Shown here: positions 9,423 to 18,347 of the stretch, in pieces | Layout: every line of letters begins with the position of its first letter | How positions within the stretch are numbered: the stretch's first letter is position 1 | Assembly: GCF_040096355.1 (NCBI RefSeq) | Contig: NZ_JBBMEX010000008.1 | Coordinates: 1-64,000, forward strand | DNA: 64,000 bases | DNA from: Maccoyibacter intestinihominis | Lineage (GTDB): Bacteria > Bacillota > Clostridia > Lachnospirales > Lachnospiraceae | Direction of reading: 5' to 3' | Translations under genes and position numbers: made by a program | The notes under the pieces: generated by a model | Told to the model about the DNA's origin: nothing | Seen by the model: only the letters and a program-made list of their open reading frames with translations | The model's database searches: none

Positions 9423-10358
9423 ATGAAATCATTATTTTCAGTCGTAATCCCAATTTATGGGAATGAAAAGAATCTTCCTATTACAGTTCCGTATATTATA
9501 GAACATTTGGAGTTGTTTGAGAATTATCGGGTAGAGGTTATCATGGTAAATGACGGCTCACCGGACAACTCATGGGAAGTTATGAAGAAGTATCAAAGTG
9601 AGTACCCGGATTTAATAAAGATAGCATCATTGAGCAGAAATTTTGGACAAATGGCATGTATCCATGCAGGAATGGATTTAGCAAAAGGAGATGTCATTGG
9701 AGTGATTTCGGCAGATATGCAGGAACCGTTTGAACTTTTTGCAGATATGCTGAAAGAGTGGGAAAAAGGATATAAAATTGTTGCAGGAGTTCGCTCAGGG
9801 AGAGATGAAAAAGGCATATATGCAACATGTGCATCCGCGTTCCATAACTTTATAAAGAAACATTTAAATCCTAATTATCCAGAAGGCGGTTCGGATTTCT
9901 TTCTTATGGATCGTTCCGTTGTAAGTGAGTATTTAAAGATTGATGTGCAATATACGGGCGGTCTGCTCATTAGATACTGGATGGGATATGAGCAGAAAGA
10001 AATTCCCTATGTGCGTAAGAAAAGAGAAGTTGGAAAATCAGGTTTTGGTTTTTTACGAAAGATTGGTATTGCAATGGAATTGATCGTTAGTAATTCCATT
10101 ATACTGTTGAGAAAGCTATTAGCACTGGCAGTTATATTTGTCATTGCAGGTGGGGTATTAAGTATTATTTTAGCGATCAGAGGTCAGGCATTAGGGTTGA
10201 TCCTATCATTTATGTTGCTTATGACGGGAATATTGTTGATAGGAAATTGCATCCTGGGCGAATATCTTTGGCGGAATTATGAGCTTTCTAAAGGAAGACC
10301 GCGTTATTTGCTGGATGAAGTGATTGATGAAATGCCGAAAAATGTGGAAGGAATATAA
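9423..10358 (+). CDS. family 2 glycosyltransferase, polyprenyl-phosphate type
   Basis: A GT-A fold enzyme of 311 aa, started at ATG 9423 (gagg at 9413) rather than TTG 9411. The N-terminal catalytic domain has SVVIPIYGNEKNL, VNDGSPDNSWEVM and the SADMQEP metal-site region. The C-terminal part carries two membrane helices (about residues 235-295), as in GtrB/DPM1 enzymes that load a sugar onto polyprenyl phosphate. It would make a lipid-linked monosaccharide for transfer outside the membrane, a job compatible with a YfhO- or GtrC-like partner. The next gene begins only 1 base after its stop. Confidence 0.85.
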   Translation: MKSLFSVVIPIYGNEKNLPITVPYIIEHLELFENYRVEVIMVNDGSPDNSWEVMKKYQSEYPDLIKIASLSRNFGQMACIHAGMDLAKGDVIGVISADMQEPFELFADMLKEWEKGYKIVAGVRSGRDEKGIYATCASAFHNFIKKHLNPNYPEGGSDFFLMDRSVVSEYLKIDVQYTGGLLIRYWMGYEQKEIPYVRKKREVGKSGFGFLRKIGIAMELIVSNSIILLRKLLALAVIFVIAGGVLSIILAIRGQALGLILSFMLLMTGILLIGNCILGEYLWRNYELSKGRPRYLLDEVIDEMPKNVEGI

Positions 10359-10359
10359 C

Positions 10360-11643
10360 ATGTTGGAATTGGAAGGAAAAAGATTATTAGTATTAGGCGG
10401 TACTGTCTCTACATACGATGTTGTATCTCATGCAAAGGAGTTGGGGGCTTATGTCATTGTTACGGATTATTTAGATGGTGGTGTGTCTAAGGAAATAGCA
10501 GATGAATCATATACAATTAGTACATCTGACTTAGATGCATTAGAGCAACTGGTTATCTCAAAACAGATTGATGGTATTTTTACAGGTTGCAGCGAGGTTA
10601 ATATAAGATTTGTACAGGAACTTTGTGCACGCATGAAAATGCCGTTTTATGCGACACCGGAGCAGTTTGCAGTGTCAATGAATAAAAAGAGATTTAAAGA
10701 ACAATGCAGAAAATGTGGTATTTCGGTTGCAGAGGAATATTTGGCACAAAACAAAGAAGATCTGGATAAAATCCGGGAATATCCTGTTATCATCAAACCG
10801 ACAGACGGCTATGCAAGCAGAGGTATTTCCATATGTAATGACGTAGAAGAACTGAGAGAAGCATTTGAACATGCATTGCAATATTCTAAAACAGGAGAGG
10901 TTGTTGTAGAAAAATATATTCAGGGTTATGATGATATTTGTATGTATTATACAATACAGGATGGTAATGTGACATTATCTGCAATGACAGATCGTGATGT
11001 GAATACGCAACAGGAGGGGAAAGCACCACAGCCAAATGCATTGCTGTTCCCGTCCAGACATTTGGATTCCTACATGAAAAATCTGCATGAAAATGTAAAA
11101 GAATTTGCAAGATCTTTGCAGATGCAGAATGGAACAATGTTCATTCAGGCTTTTGTAAAAGGAGACGAGTTCATTGTTTTTGAAATGGGATATCGTCTGT
11201 GCGGTGCAAATGAATATGTGATCGTTTCAAAAGAAAATGAGATCAATACCCTGGATATGTATATTCAGATGGCACTTACGGGAAAATTCCAGGGTTGGGA
11301 CAACACAAAATATGATAATCCATATTTTAAAAACAAATATTGTATTTTAATTCCATTGTTGAAATCAGGTAAGATAGCGTCATGTTCCTGTCTGGATACG
11401 ATCCGGGAAATGCCGGAAGTAATCCATGTGGTACAATTTTATCAGGATGGTGAAGTGGTACCAGAAGAAACAATGGGTTCTCTGGTACAATCTTTAGCCA
11501 GAATTTATGTATACGCAGAGAACACGGAAAAATTGAAACAGGCAATCCATAAGGTGCAGGCTTGTTTGCATGTAGAAGATACGGATGGTAATCCTATGCT
11601 GTTACAGGGATTTGATGTAGATAGTTATAATTGGAATGATTAG
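10360..11643 (+). CDS. ATP-grasp ligase (second of two)
   Basis: A 427-aa ATP-grasp protein, starting at ATG 10360 after ggaaggaa; the longer frame from 10324 overlaps the previous gene with no ribosome site. LLVLGGTVSTYDVVSHAKEL is the N-terminal Rossmann-type segment. VIIKPTDGYASRGISI near residue 140 is the ATP-binding strand. FVKGDEFIVFEMGYRLCGANEY near residue 265 is the metal-binding strand. It is a distant paralogue of the ligase at 8206-9402. Having two such ligases in one glycan block suggests two successive condensations or two acceptor groups. Substrates cannot be read from the sequence. Confidence 0.8.
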   Translation: MLELEGKRLLVLGGTVSTYDVVSHAKELGAYVIVTDYLDGGVSKEIADESYTISTSDLDALEQLVISKQIDGIFTGCSEVNIRFVQELCARMKMPFYATPEQFAVSMNKKRFKEQCRKCGISVAEEYLAQNKEDLDKIREYPVIIKPTDGYASRGISICNDVEELREAFEHALQYSKTGEVVVEKYIQGYDDICMYYTIQDGNVTLSAMTDRDVNTQQEGKAPQPNALLFPSRHLDSYMKNLHENVKEFARSLQMQNGTMFIQAFVKGDEFIVFEMGYRLCGANEYVIVSKENEINTLDMYIQMALTGKFQGWDNTKYDNPYFKNKYCILIPLLKSGKIASCSCLDTIREMPEVIHVVQFYQDGEVVPEETMGSLVQSLARIYVYAENTEKLKQAIHKVQACLHVEDTDGNPMLLQGFDVDSYNWND

Positions 11644-11654
11644 GGAGAGGAACG

Positions 11655-12491
11655 ATGAACTATTTTACAAACGACGACATTATGCGCCTGGAGAGTAAAG
11701 CGGCAAAAATAAGAAAAGAAGTTGTGAAGATGCTTTGTATGGCAAAAATGGGACATCCGGGTGGTTCGCTTTCAGAAGTAGAAATACTTACAACGTTATA
11801 TTATCATATTCTCAACATAGACCCGAAGAACCCAACGGATCCACATCGCGACCGCTTTGTATTATCCAAAGGACATGGAAGTCCGACATTGTATACGATT
11901 CTTGCTGATCTGGGTTATTTTGATAAGAAAGAGTTAGAGACATTCCGACAGTTCGGCTCTTTATGTACAAGCTATCCGGATATGCGGACTCCTGGAATTG
12001 ATATGGTGTCAGGTTCTCTTGGCAATGGACTTTCTACTGGAATTGGTATGGCACTGAATGCAAAGCGTAAAAAAGATACATATGATACCTATGTGGTACT
12101 GGGAGACGGAGAATTGCAGGAAGGTCTGGTATGGGAAGCAGCTATGGCAGCATCTTATCACAGACTGAGTAATCTGACAGCTATTGTAGATTGCAATGGA
12201 CTGCAGATCAACGGTTGGGTCAATGATGTTATGACAATCGAACCATTGGCAGATAAATGGAAATCATTTGGCTGGTCAGTGATAGAAATTGACGGTCATG
12301 ATATCAGAGAACTTTTAGTGGCATTTCATAGGGCAAAACAGATGAGAAATCCTACAGCGATCATAGCCTATACCGTAAAAGGCAAGGGGGTTGAATTTAT
12401 GGAGGACGTTGCTTATTGGCACAGTCTTACACCAAATGCCGATCAGCCGATTGAGAAAATGCAAAAATACTTAGAAAGGGGTATCCTGTAG
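11655..12491 (+). CDS. transketolase-like subunit, N-terminal (pyrimidine/ThDP pyrophosphate) half
   Basis: A 278-aa protein equal to the first third of transketolase. MGHPGGSLSEVE and LSKGHGSPTLY hold the usual active-site residues, and GDGELQEGLVWEAA with downstream IVDCNG is the thiamine-diphosphate/Mg motif (near residue 150). Its partner follows after 1 base. Split transketolases transfer two-carbon ketol units. In this context, between a GT2/ATP-grasp pair and a beta-hydroxyacid dehydrogenase, it probably makes a special precursor rather than serving the pentose pathway. That role is inferred from neighbours only. Confidence 0.9.
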   Translation: MNYFTNDDIMRLESKAAKIRKEVVKMLCMAKMGHPGGSLSEVEILTTLYYHILNIDPKNPTDPHRDRFVLSKGHGSPTLYTILADLGYFDKKELETFRQFGSLCTSYPDMRTPGIDMVSGSLGNGLSTGIGMALNAKRKKDTYDTYVVLGDGELQEGLVWEAAMAASYHRLSNLTAIVDCNGLQINGWVNDVMTIEPLADKWKSFGWSVIEIDGHDIRELLVAFHRAKQMRNPTAIIAYTVKGKGVEFMEDVAYWHSLTPNADQPIEKMQKYLERGIL

Positions 12492-12492
12492 T

Positions 12493-13443
12493 ATGATGCT
12501 GCCTACGAGAATTGTTTTTGGAAATGAGATTATAGAAATTGCAAAAGAGAATGAAGATTTTGTTGTTTTTAATGCAGATACAAAGACATGTCATTTAGAA
12601 CATTTTGAGGAAAGTTTCCCGAATAGAGCTTATTCATTTGGAATTGCCGAACAAAATTTATTAGGAGCGGCAGCCGGTATGGCAAGCTGTGGAACAAAGG
12701 TCATAGTAGCAACTTATAGTGTGTTTTTATGCTTGCGCGCATGTGAACAGGTAAGAACCTATGTCTGCCAACCGCAATTTGATGTCATGATGCTTGGAAC
12801 ACATGCAGGTCTTTTGACAGGAACCGAGGGAGCGTCACACATAGCGGTAGAGGACTTAAGCATCATGCGTGCAATTCCGAACCTTACGATTATAGAACCT
12901 TCAGATGCAGTGTCTGCAAGAATTATGGCACGGGAGGCAATTAAATTTAAAGGACCTCTTTATGTAAGACTTCATTTTGCACCGGTGCCTGATGTGCATC
13001 AGGAAGAGGATTATCATTTTACAATAGGAAAAGCAAATGTAATGCGAAATGAAACAAATGCACAGGTAACATTCTTAGTAACGGGAATTTTATTAGGAAA
13101 GGTACTTGAAGCAGCAGAGCATTTACAGGAAGAGGGAATTGCAGCAGATGTTATAGAGTTTAATACGATCAAACCTTTGGATGAAGAGAGTATTATAGCA
13201 GCAGCTAAAAAGACAGGAGCCTTAGTTACCGTTGAGGACAATACCATTTTAGGTGGTTTTGGAGCAGCTGTGACAGAGGTACTTTCAGAGACAATCCCAA
13301 CACCTGTAAAACGAATTGGAATATTGGACTCATTCGGAGAGTCCGGTGCACCGGAGGAATTATATCGAAAGAATAAGATGACGGTAGAAGATATGATGGA
13401 AGCTGCACGAATGGTGATCGCATTAAAGAAGGAACGTAGTTAG
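12493..13443 (+). CDS. transketolase-like subunit, C-terminal half
   Basis: A 316-aa protein equal to the pyrimidine-binding and C-terminal domains of transketolase/DXS-like enzymes. FGIAEQNLLGAAAGMA carries the catalytic glutamate (Glu53) that activates thiamine diphosphate. HAGLLTGTEGASH and AIPNLTIIEPSDA follow, and the C-terminal domain starts near residue 185. It lies 1 base from its N-terminal partner, so the two are almost certainly one heterodimeric enzyme. Split ThDP enzymes also occur in branched-sugar and aminocyclitol pathways. Here the ketol donor and acceptor are unknown. Confidence 0.9.
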   Translation: MMLPTRIVFGNEIIEIAKENEDFVVFNADTKTCHLEHFEESFPNRAYSFGIAEQNLLGAAAGMASCGTKVIVATYSVFLCLRACEQVRTYVCQPQFDVMMLGTHAGLLTGTEGASHIAVEDLSIMRAIPNLTIIEPSDAVSARIMAREAIKFKGPLYVRLHFAPVPDVHQEEDYHFTIGKANVMRNETNAQVTFLVTGILLGKVLEAAEHLQEEGIAADVIEFNTIKPLDEESIIAAAKKTGALVTVEDNTILGGFGAAVTEVLSETIPTPVKRIGILDSFGESGAPEELYRKNKMTVEDMMEAARMVIALKKERS

Positions 13444-13445
13444 AT

Positions 13446-14300
13446 ATGAAACTTGGATTCTTAGGACTTGGCATGATGGGAATGCCGATTGTGGAAAATA
13501 TCTTAGCAAAAGGAGAATCGGAATTATACTTTTTTGCACGCAGAGCGGAAGTTATCCAAAAAACAAATGCCTTGGGTGGAAAACAGGTAAAGTCGCTGAA
13601 AGAGTTAGGAAAAACATGTGACATCATTTTTGTATTGCTGGGAAATGGAGAGCAGTGCGTGGACTGTATTCTTGGAGACAATGGCATCTTATCAGAAATG
13701 GAACATGGAATGATCGTGATTTCCTCTACAATCGGTGTAAGGTTTATGGAGCATATCTATAAAAGTTGCAACGAAAAGGGAATCCATCTTATAGATGCAC
13801 CTATTAGTGGTGGTACAGCAAAAGCCTCCAAGGGCACATTGACAATGATGCTTTCAGGCGAGGAAGACGCAATAGCAGTGCTAAGACCATATCTTCAAGT
13901 CTTTTGCGAAAATTTATATGTAGTCGGGAATACGCCGGGAGATGCACAGAAGGTTAAACTATTGAATCAGTTATTAGTCGGCATCCATATGCAGGCAACA
14001 GCCGAGGCGTTTACCGTTGCAAAAAACATTGGCGTAGATTTAAAGATGGTATATGATGTGATATGTAAAAGTGCCGGTGCATCTAAAATGTTTGAAACAA
14101 GATTTTTAAGTTTAATGGAAGAAGATTACCATGTCAGAGGAAGTGTGGATATTATTAAGAAAGACCTTTCATTATGTGAGGAAATGGCAGATACTCCGTT
14201 AGTATTGGGAAAAGCAGCAAAAGAAATATTTGAAAACACTTCTGAAAAATATGATGGAAATGAAGATATGTGTGCGATAGTAAAAATGTATGAATCATAG
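13446..14300 (+). CDS. 3-hydroxyisobutyrate-dehydrogenase-like NAD(P) oxidoreductase
   Basis: A 284-aa beta-hydroxyacid dehydrogenase. The GFLGLGMMGMPI dinucleotide motif lies at residues 4-15. The substrate signature DAPISGGTAKASKGTL is near residue 117. The catalytic lysine region is GDAQKVKLLNQLL near residue 165. The family reduces semialdehydes or oxidises beta-hydroxyacids. It starts 2 bases after the transketolase subunit and ends the block before a strong terminator, so it probably works on the transketolase product. An exact substrate cannot be given. Confidence 0.87.
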   Translation: MKLGFLGLGMMGMPIVENILAKGESELYFFARRAEVIQKTNALGGKQVKSLKELGKTCDIIFVLLGNGEQCVDCILGDNGILSEMEHGMIVISSTIGVRFMEHIYKSCNEKGIHLIDAPISGGTAKASKGTLTMMLSGEEDAIAVLRPYLQVFCENLYVVGNTPGDAQKVKLLNQLLVGIHMQATAEAFTVAKNIGVDLKMVYDVICKSAGASKMFETRFLSLMEEDYHVRGSVDIIKKDLSLCEEMADTPLVLGKAAKEIFENTSEKYDGNEDMCAIVKMYES

Positions 14301-14340
14301 ATAGTTGTGTAGAAAAGTTTAAAGTATCATGGATGGGGAA

Positions 14341-14381
14341 AGAAGGCGTATTGCAAAGCATTTGCACTACGCCTTCTTTTT
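14341..14381 (+). terminator. intrinsic terminator of glycan locus A
   Basis: The arm AGAAGGCGTA (14341-14350) pairs with TACGCCTTCT (14368-14377). Inside it a second stem TGCAAA/TTTGCA closes a GCA loop, and a T-run ends at 14381. This closes the transcription unit that starts at 7002. Confidence 0.9.
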
Positions 14382-14483
14382 ACGGTAATTTCTTACAAAT
14401 TTCTTAATAATATTTACTTTTTATGTAAAAAAAAGTAAAATATAGCATAAGAGATTTTAAAGCTTATAAAGGAGAAGTGGAAA

Positions 14484-17400
14484 ATGCGAATGAAGAGATT
14501 TTTAGCAGGATTTCTGTGTCTTTGCATGGTTGGAACCATGGACATGCCTTATGTGCAGGCAGCAGCCGTGGCAGCCAAATCAGAGCCTGTTGCACAGGAA
14601 AGCGCAAAACAGGATGCTGAGGATGCAAAGCCGAGTGAAGATGTGGAAAACCAGGACAATGACCAGCGATCAGAAGCTGCAAAACAAACAGAGGTTGTCA
14701 CAGACACCCAGGCAGCAGAACAGGCAGAGAGTGCAGGAAGCACAGAGAACAAGACAGAGCAGACTGCACTGTTGAATTATGCACTCATCGATCAGCCGAC
14801 AGTTGAGATGCCGGGAACACAGAACGTACTTTTAAGTATCGGAGATGAGCATACAGTCATCGAAAAGGCAGTGTTGGATTATGTCAACGAGACAACAGGA
14901 AAGGCATATCAGGTACAGGCAGCTACGATCAGTCAGGATGCGATGCTGTTTACGATGGAGTTTCCGGAAGGTTCCGAGGCAGGAGCTTACCGTCTGGTAG
15001 GAGTAACCTATCAGATCAATGGAACAGAGCAGACCTTACTGTTTCAGGATGCCGGAATGGATATGCGTTTTGGTGTTAATACAACAGTAGAAAACAATCC
15101 GGACAGCGTAGTAGTCGAAGAGCCATCAGCCAATGTGGATGTAGTGACCATGGATGAGAATGGAAATACAGAGTCAGCAGAGAGCATCGGAGATGCAATT
15201 CAGAATGCACAGTTAGAGACACCTGCAACCAACAGCAGTGATGAGGTTGCAGCAATGGGTGCAGGAAAAAATATTGTAGTAGTATTAGATCCGGGACATG
15301 ATGATACACATGCCGGAGCAAGAAGAAACGGTTTAGAAGAAGAAGACTTAACATTAAAAATTGCTCAGTACTGTAAAGCAGAGCTCAGTCAGTATCAGGG
15401 AGTAACCGTATACATGACGCGTGAGAGCGGTGCCTGTGCAAATGGTGGTGGAGCCGTTACTTCTACAGAATGTAATGCAAAAAGAGTAGAGTATGCACAG
15501 AGTGTTGGAGCAAATGTCTATGTCAGCATGCACATCAATGCAGGTGGCGGAAATGGTGCGGAAATTTTCTACCCGAACCAGAATTACCGTTCAGATCTTG
15601 GAACAACAGGACATGATCTTGCACAGCAGATCTTAAATAAGATTTTAGAACTTGGAATCGGTGAGCATGGTCAGGGATTAAAGATTCGTAATTCCGAAGA
15701 CAATACACTTTATCCGGATGGAAGCCTTGCAGATTATTTAGGTGTCATCAGAAGAAGTAAATTAGCTGGAATACCGGCAATTTTAATTGAGCATGCATAC
15801 ATAGATACTTCAGATGCAAACTATCTGAACAGTGATGAGAAATTACGGAGATTCGGTGTTGCAGATGCAACCGGAATCGCGAACTATTATGGACTTAGCA
15901 AAAATACGACAACACCGGTTATTACAAGCATACGTCCAAAAGGAGCAAACGTGCTTCGGATCAACTGGCGTGCCAATGATTCACAGGGATATGAAGTATA
16001 CCGAAGCACACGTCAGGATGGCGGGTACAAGAAAGTGGCAACCGTAACCGGTAAGACATATTCAGACCCGAACCGTATTGAAGGAAAGACCTATTATTAT
16101 AAAGTCCGTTCTATTTTAGCGGCAAATCAGTATAGTAACTACAGTGACGTGAAAACCGGAGTGCCGTTAGGAAACGTCAAAGCATTATATGTAAAATCCA
16201 GAACTTCCGGAGGCGTTACGGTAAAATGGGAAAAAGCAGCTGGTGCAACAAAGTATACTGTAACGAGAAAACAGTCCGGAGCAGCAAGCTATCAGCAGAT
16301 CGGAACAACAGGGGATAAAGATTACTTTGTAGATACAACTGCACAAGCAGGAGTGAAGTATTCCTATAAAATAAAACCGGTGAATGCACTGGGATATGGC
16401 GGATATGGCAATGCAGTATCCGGTGTCTCCATGAAACAGCCAACCATCAGTTATGTAAAATCCGTAAAAGCAGGACAACTGAAAGTGGCATGGAAGTCTG
16501 TGACAGGTGCAGGATATTATCAGGTATACCGCAGTACAAGCAAAAACGGCACTTATAAGAAAATAAAAGAAACAACATCGTTATCCTATACAGATAAAAA
16601 TCGTACAGAGGGTAAGAAATATTATTATAAAGTCCGTGCAGTGAAGAAAGTAGCAGATAAAGTTTACAGTTATAGTACCTACAGCAGTCAGAAGAGTGCA
16701 AGAAATTTAAAGACACCCGTGATTAGTTCCGTGACATCCTATAGCGGAGAAAAGCTGAAAGTAAAATGGGGCAAGGTAACTGGTGCAAGCTATTATCAGC
16801 TCTATCGCAGTACCTCTAAGAATGGTACCTACAGCTATGTTGCTACCGTAAAGGGAAAAGAATATACTGACAGTTCTCTTAAGACAGGAAAAAGCTATTA
16901 TTATAAGGTGCGTGCAGTGAATAAGACAGGACGTGTAAAAGGATACAGCTCCTACTCAAAGGTAGTATCCGGAAGTACACTTCAGACTGCATCCATTAAT
17001 AAGGTGTATTCTTACACCAGTACACAGATAAAATTACAGATAAAAACCGTAAAAGGTGCATCCGGTTATCAGATATACCGTAGCACATCTAAAAATGGTA
17101 ACTATCAGAAAGTGGCAGAGACATCCTCTGCCACTTATCTGGATAAGAAGCGTTCTGCCGGAAAGACTTACTATTATAAGGTTCGGGCAATAAAAAAGCA
17201 GAAGAGCGGAACAGGATATGGTTCCTTTTCAGGAATTAAGTCCTGTCGTGCATTAAAGAAATCAGGTATTACTTCTGTTCGTTCTGCTTCCAGTACCAAG
17301 TTAGAGATTCAGTGGAATGCAGTGAACGGAGCAAATCGATACGAACTTTACCGGAGTACGAAAAAGAACGGTTCCTATAAAAAAATCAAAAGTACATCGG

Positions 17401-18329
17401 CAACCAGCTATACAGATACCAATCGTACCGAGGGAAAAACCTACTATTACAAAGTGCGCGCTTATCAGTTATCAGGTACAGTAAGCGGCAAAAGTTCTCT
17501 AAGCAGTGTGAAGTCAGGAAAAACCTTAAAGAAGGTTCAGGGTGCAATGGCAGTCATAGAAGGCGATAAAGCACTCGTAAGATGGTGTGGTGTCAGCGGA
17601 GCAACACAGTATCAGATTAAAAGAAGTACCGCAAAAAACAGTGGTTATCAGGTTGTGGCAACCGTAAGCGGAACACAATACAGGGATAGTAAGGTATCTT
17701 CCGTAGGAACAACCTATTACTATCAGATCCGTGCGATCAAGACATCGGGAAATGGTAAAAACTATGGTTCCTATTCCGACGTAGCAACTTTGAGTATGGG
17801 TTATAAGATCATGGGAGCCTCTACCGTAAATGCAGCACAGATGGCAGCATATTACCGTAGCTCAGGAAAAACATTCCCGGCAGACATCTATGCTTCTAAA
17901 GGGGCAGCCAATATTGATGAATTTTGTAAGATCGTCGTGGAAGAAGCAACCGCCGAAGGAGTGCGTGCCGAAGTACTGTTTGCACAGATCTGCTTAGAAA
18001 CAGGATTTTTACAGTTTGGTGGCGATGTGCAGGCAACACAGTGTAACTTTGGAGGACTTGGAGCAACCGGTGGCGGAGTTGCAGGAAATGTATTTCCGGA
18101 TGTAAGAACAGGAATCCGTGCGCAGGTACAGCACCTGAAGGCCTATGCAAGCACAGAACCGTTAAAACAGACTTGTGTGGATGAGCGTTTTAAATATGTA
18201 GCAAGAGGCTGTGCACCGTATGTAGAGTGGTTGGGAATTCCGGATAATCCAACAGGAAAAGGCTGGGCAGCAGCTCAGGGTTACGGATACAACCTGCTTA
18301 GAATAATAGGACTCATGAAAAAATATTAA
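14484..18329 (+). CDS. secreted N-acetylmuramoyl-L-alanine amidase with Fn3-like repeats and C-terminal glucosaminidase-like domain
   Basis: A 1281-aa cell-wall hydrolase. A signal peptide (about residues 1-27) is followed by a Gln/Glu/Ala-rich linker to about residue 95. The Amidase_3 domain spans about 262-480, with zinc ligands His272 (DPGHDD), Glu286 and His350 (VSMHIN) and catalytic Glu436 (LIEHAYI). Seven Fn3-like modules of about 90 aa follow, each with a motif like YQVYRSTSKNGTY and ending YYYKVRA. The end (about 1105-1281) resembles GH73 N-acetylglucosaminidases, with LETGFL and QCNFGGLG. It would cut both the peptide-sugar and glycan bonds of peptidoglycan. It has its own ribosome site (ggag) and lies just upstream of a protease with the same repeat type. 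Confidence 0.92.
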   Translation: MRMKRFLAGFLCLCMVGTMDMPYVQAAAVAAKSEPVAQESAKQDAEDAKPSEDVENQDNDQRSEAAKQTEVVTDTQAAEQAESAGSTENKTEQTALLNYALIDQPTVEMPGTQNVLLSIGDEHTVIEKAVLDYVNETTGKAYQVQAATISQDAMLFTMEFPEGSEAGAYRLVGVTYQINGTEQTLLFQDAGMDMRFGVNTTVENNPDSVVVEEPSANVDVVTMDENGNTESAESIGDAIQNAQLETPATNSSDEVAAMGAGKNIVVVLDPGHDDTHAGARRNGLEEEDLTLKIAQYCKAELSQYQGVTVYMTRESGACANGGGAVTSTECNAKRVEYAQSVGANVYVSMHINAGGGNGAEIFYPNQNYRSDLGTTGHDLAQQILNKILELGIGEHGQGLKIRNSEDNTLYPDGSLADYLGVIRRSKLAGIPAILIEHAYIDTSDANYLNSDEKLRRFGVADATGIANYYGLSKNTTTPVITSIRPKGANVLRINWRANDSQGYEVYRSTRQDGGYKKVATVTGKTYSDPNRIEGKTYYYKVRSILAANQYSNYSDVKTGVPLGNVKALYVKSRTSGGVTVKWEKAAGATKYTVTRKQSGAASYQQIGTTGDKDYFVDTTAQAGVKYSYKIKPVNALGYGGYGNAVSGVSMKQPTISYVKSVKAGQLKVAWKSVTGAGYYQVYRSTSKNGTYKKIKETTSLSYTDKNRTEGKKYYYKVRAVKKVADKVYSYSTYSSQKSARNLKTPVISSVTSYSGEKLKVKWGKVTGASYYQLYRSTSKNGTYSYVATVKGKEYTDSSLKTGKSYYYKVRAVNKTGRVKGYSSYSKVVSGSTLQTASINKVYSYTSTQIKLQIKTVKGASGYQIYRSTSKNGNYQKVAETSSATYLDKKRSAGKTYYYKVRAIKKQKSGTGYGSFSGIKSCRALKKSGITSVRSASSTKLEIQWNAVNGANRYELYRSTKKNGSYKKIKSTSATSYTDTNRTEGKTYYYKVRAYQLSGTVSGKSSLSSVKSGKTLKKVQGAMAVIEGDKALVRWCGVSGATQYQIKRSTAKNSGYQVVATVSGTQYRDSKVSSVGTTYYYQIRAIKTSGNGKNYGSYSDVATLSMGYKIMGASTVNAAQMAAYYRSSGKTFPADIYASKGAANIDEFCKIVVEEATAEGVRAEVLFAQICLETGFLQFGGDVQATQCNFGGLGATGGGVAGNVFPDVRTGIRAQVQHLKAYASTEPLKQTCVDERFKYVARGCAPYVEWLGIPDNPTGKGWAAAQGYGYNLLRIIGLMKKY

Positions 18330-18347
18330 ACAGACAAGGGGCCGTAT

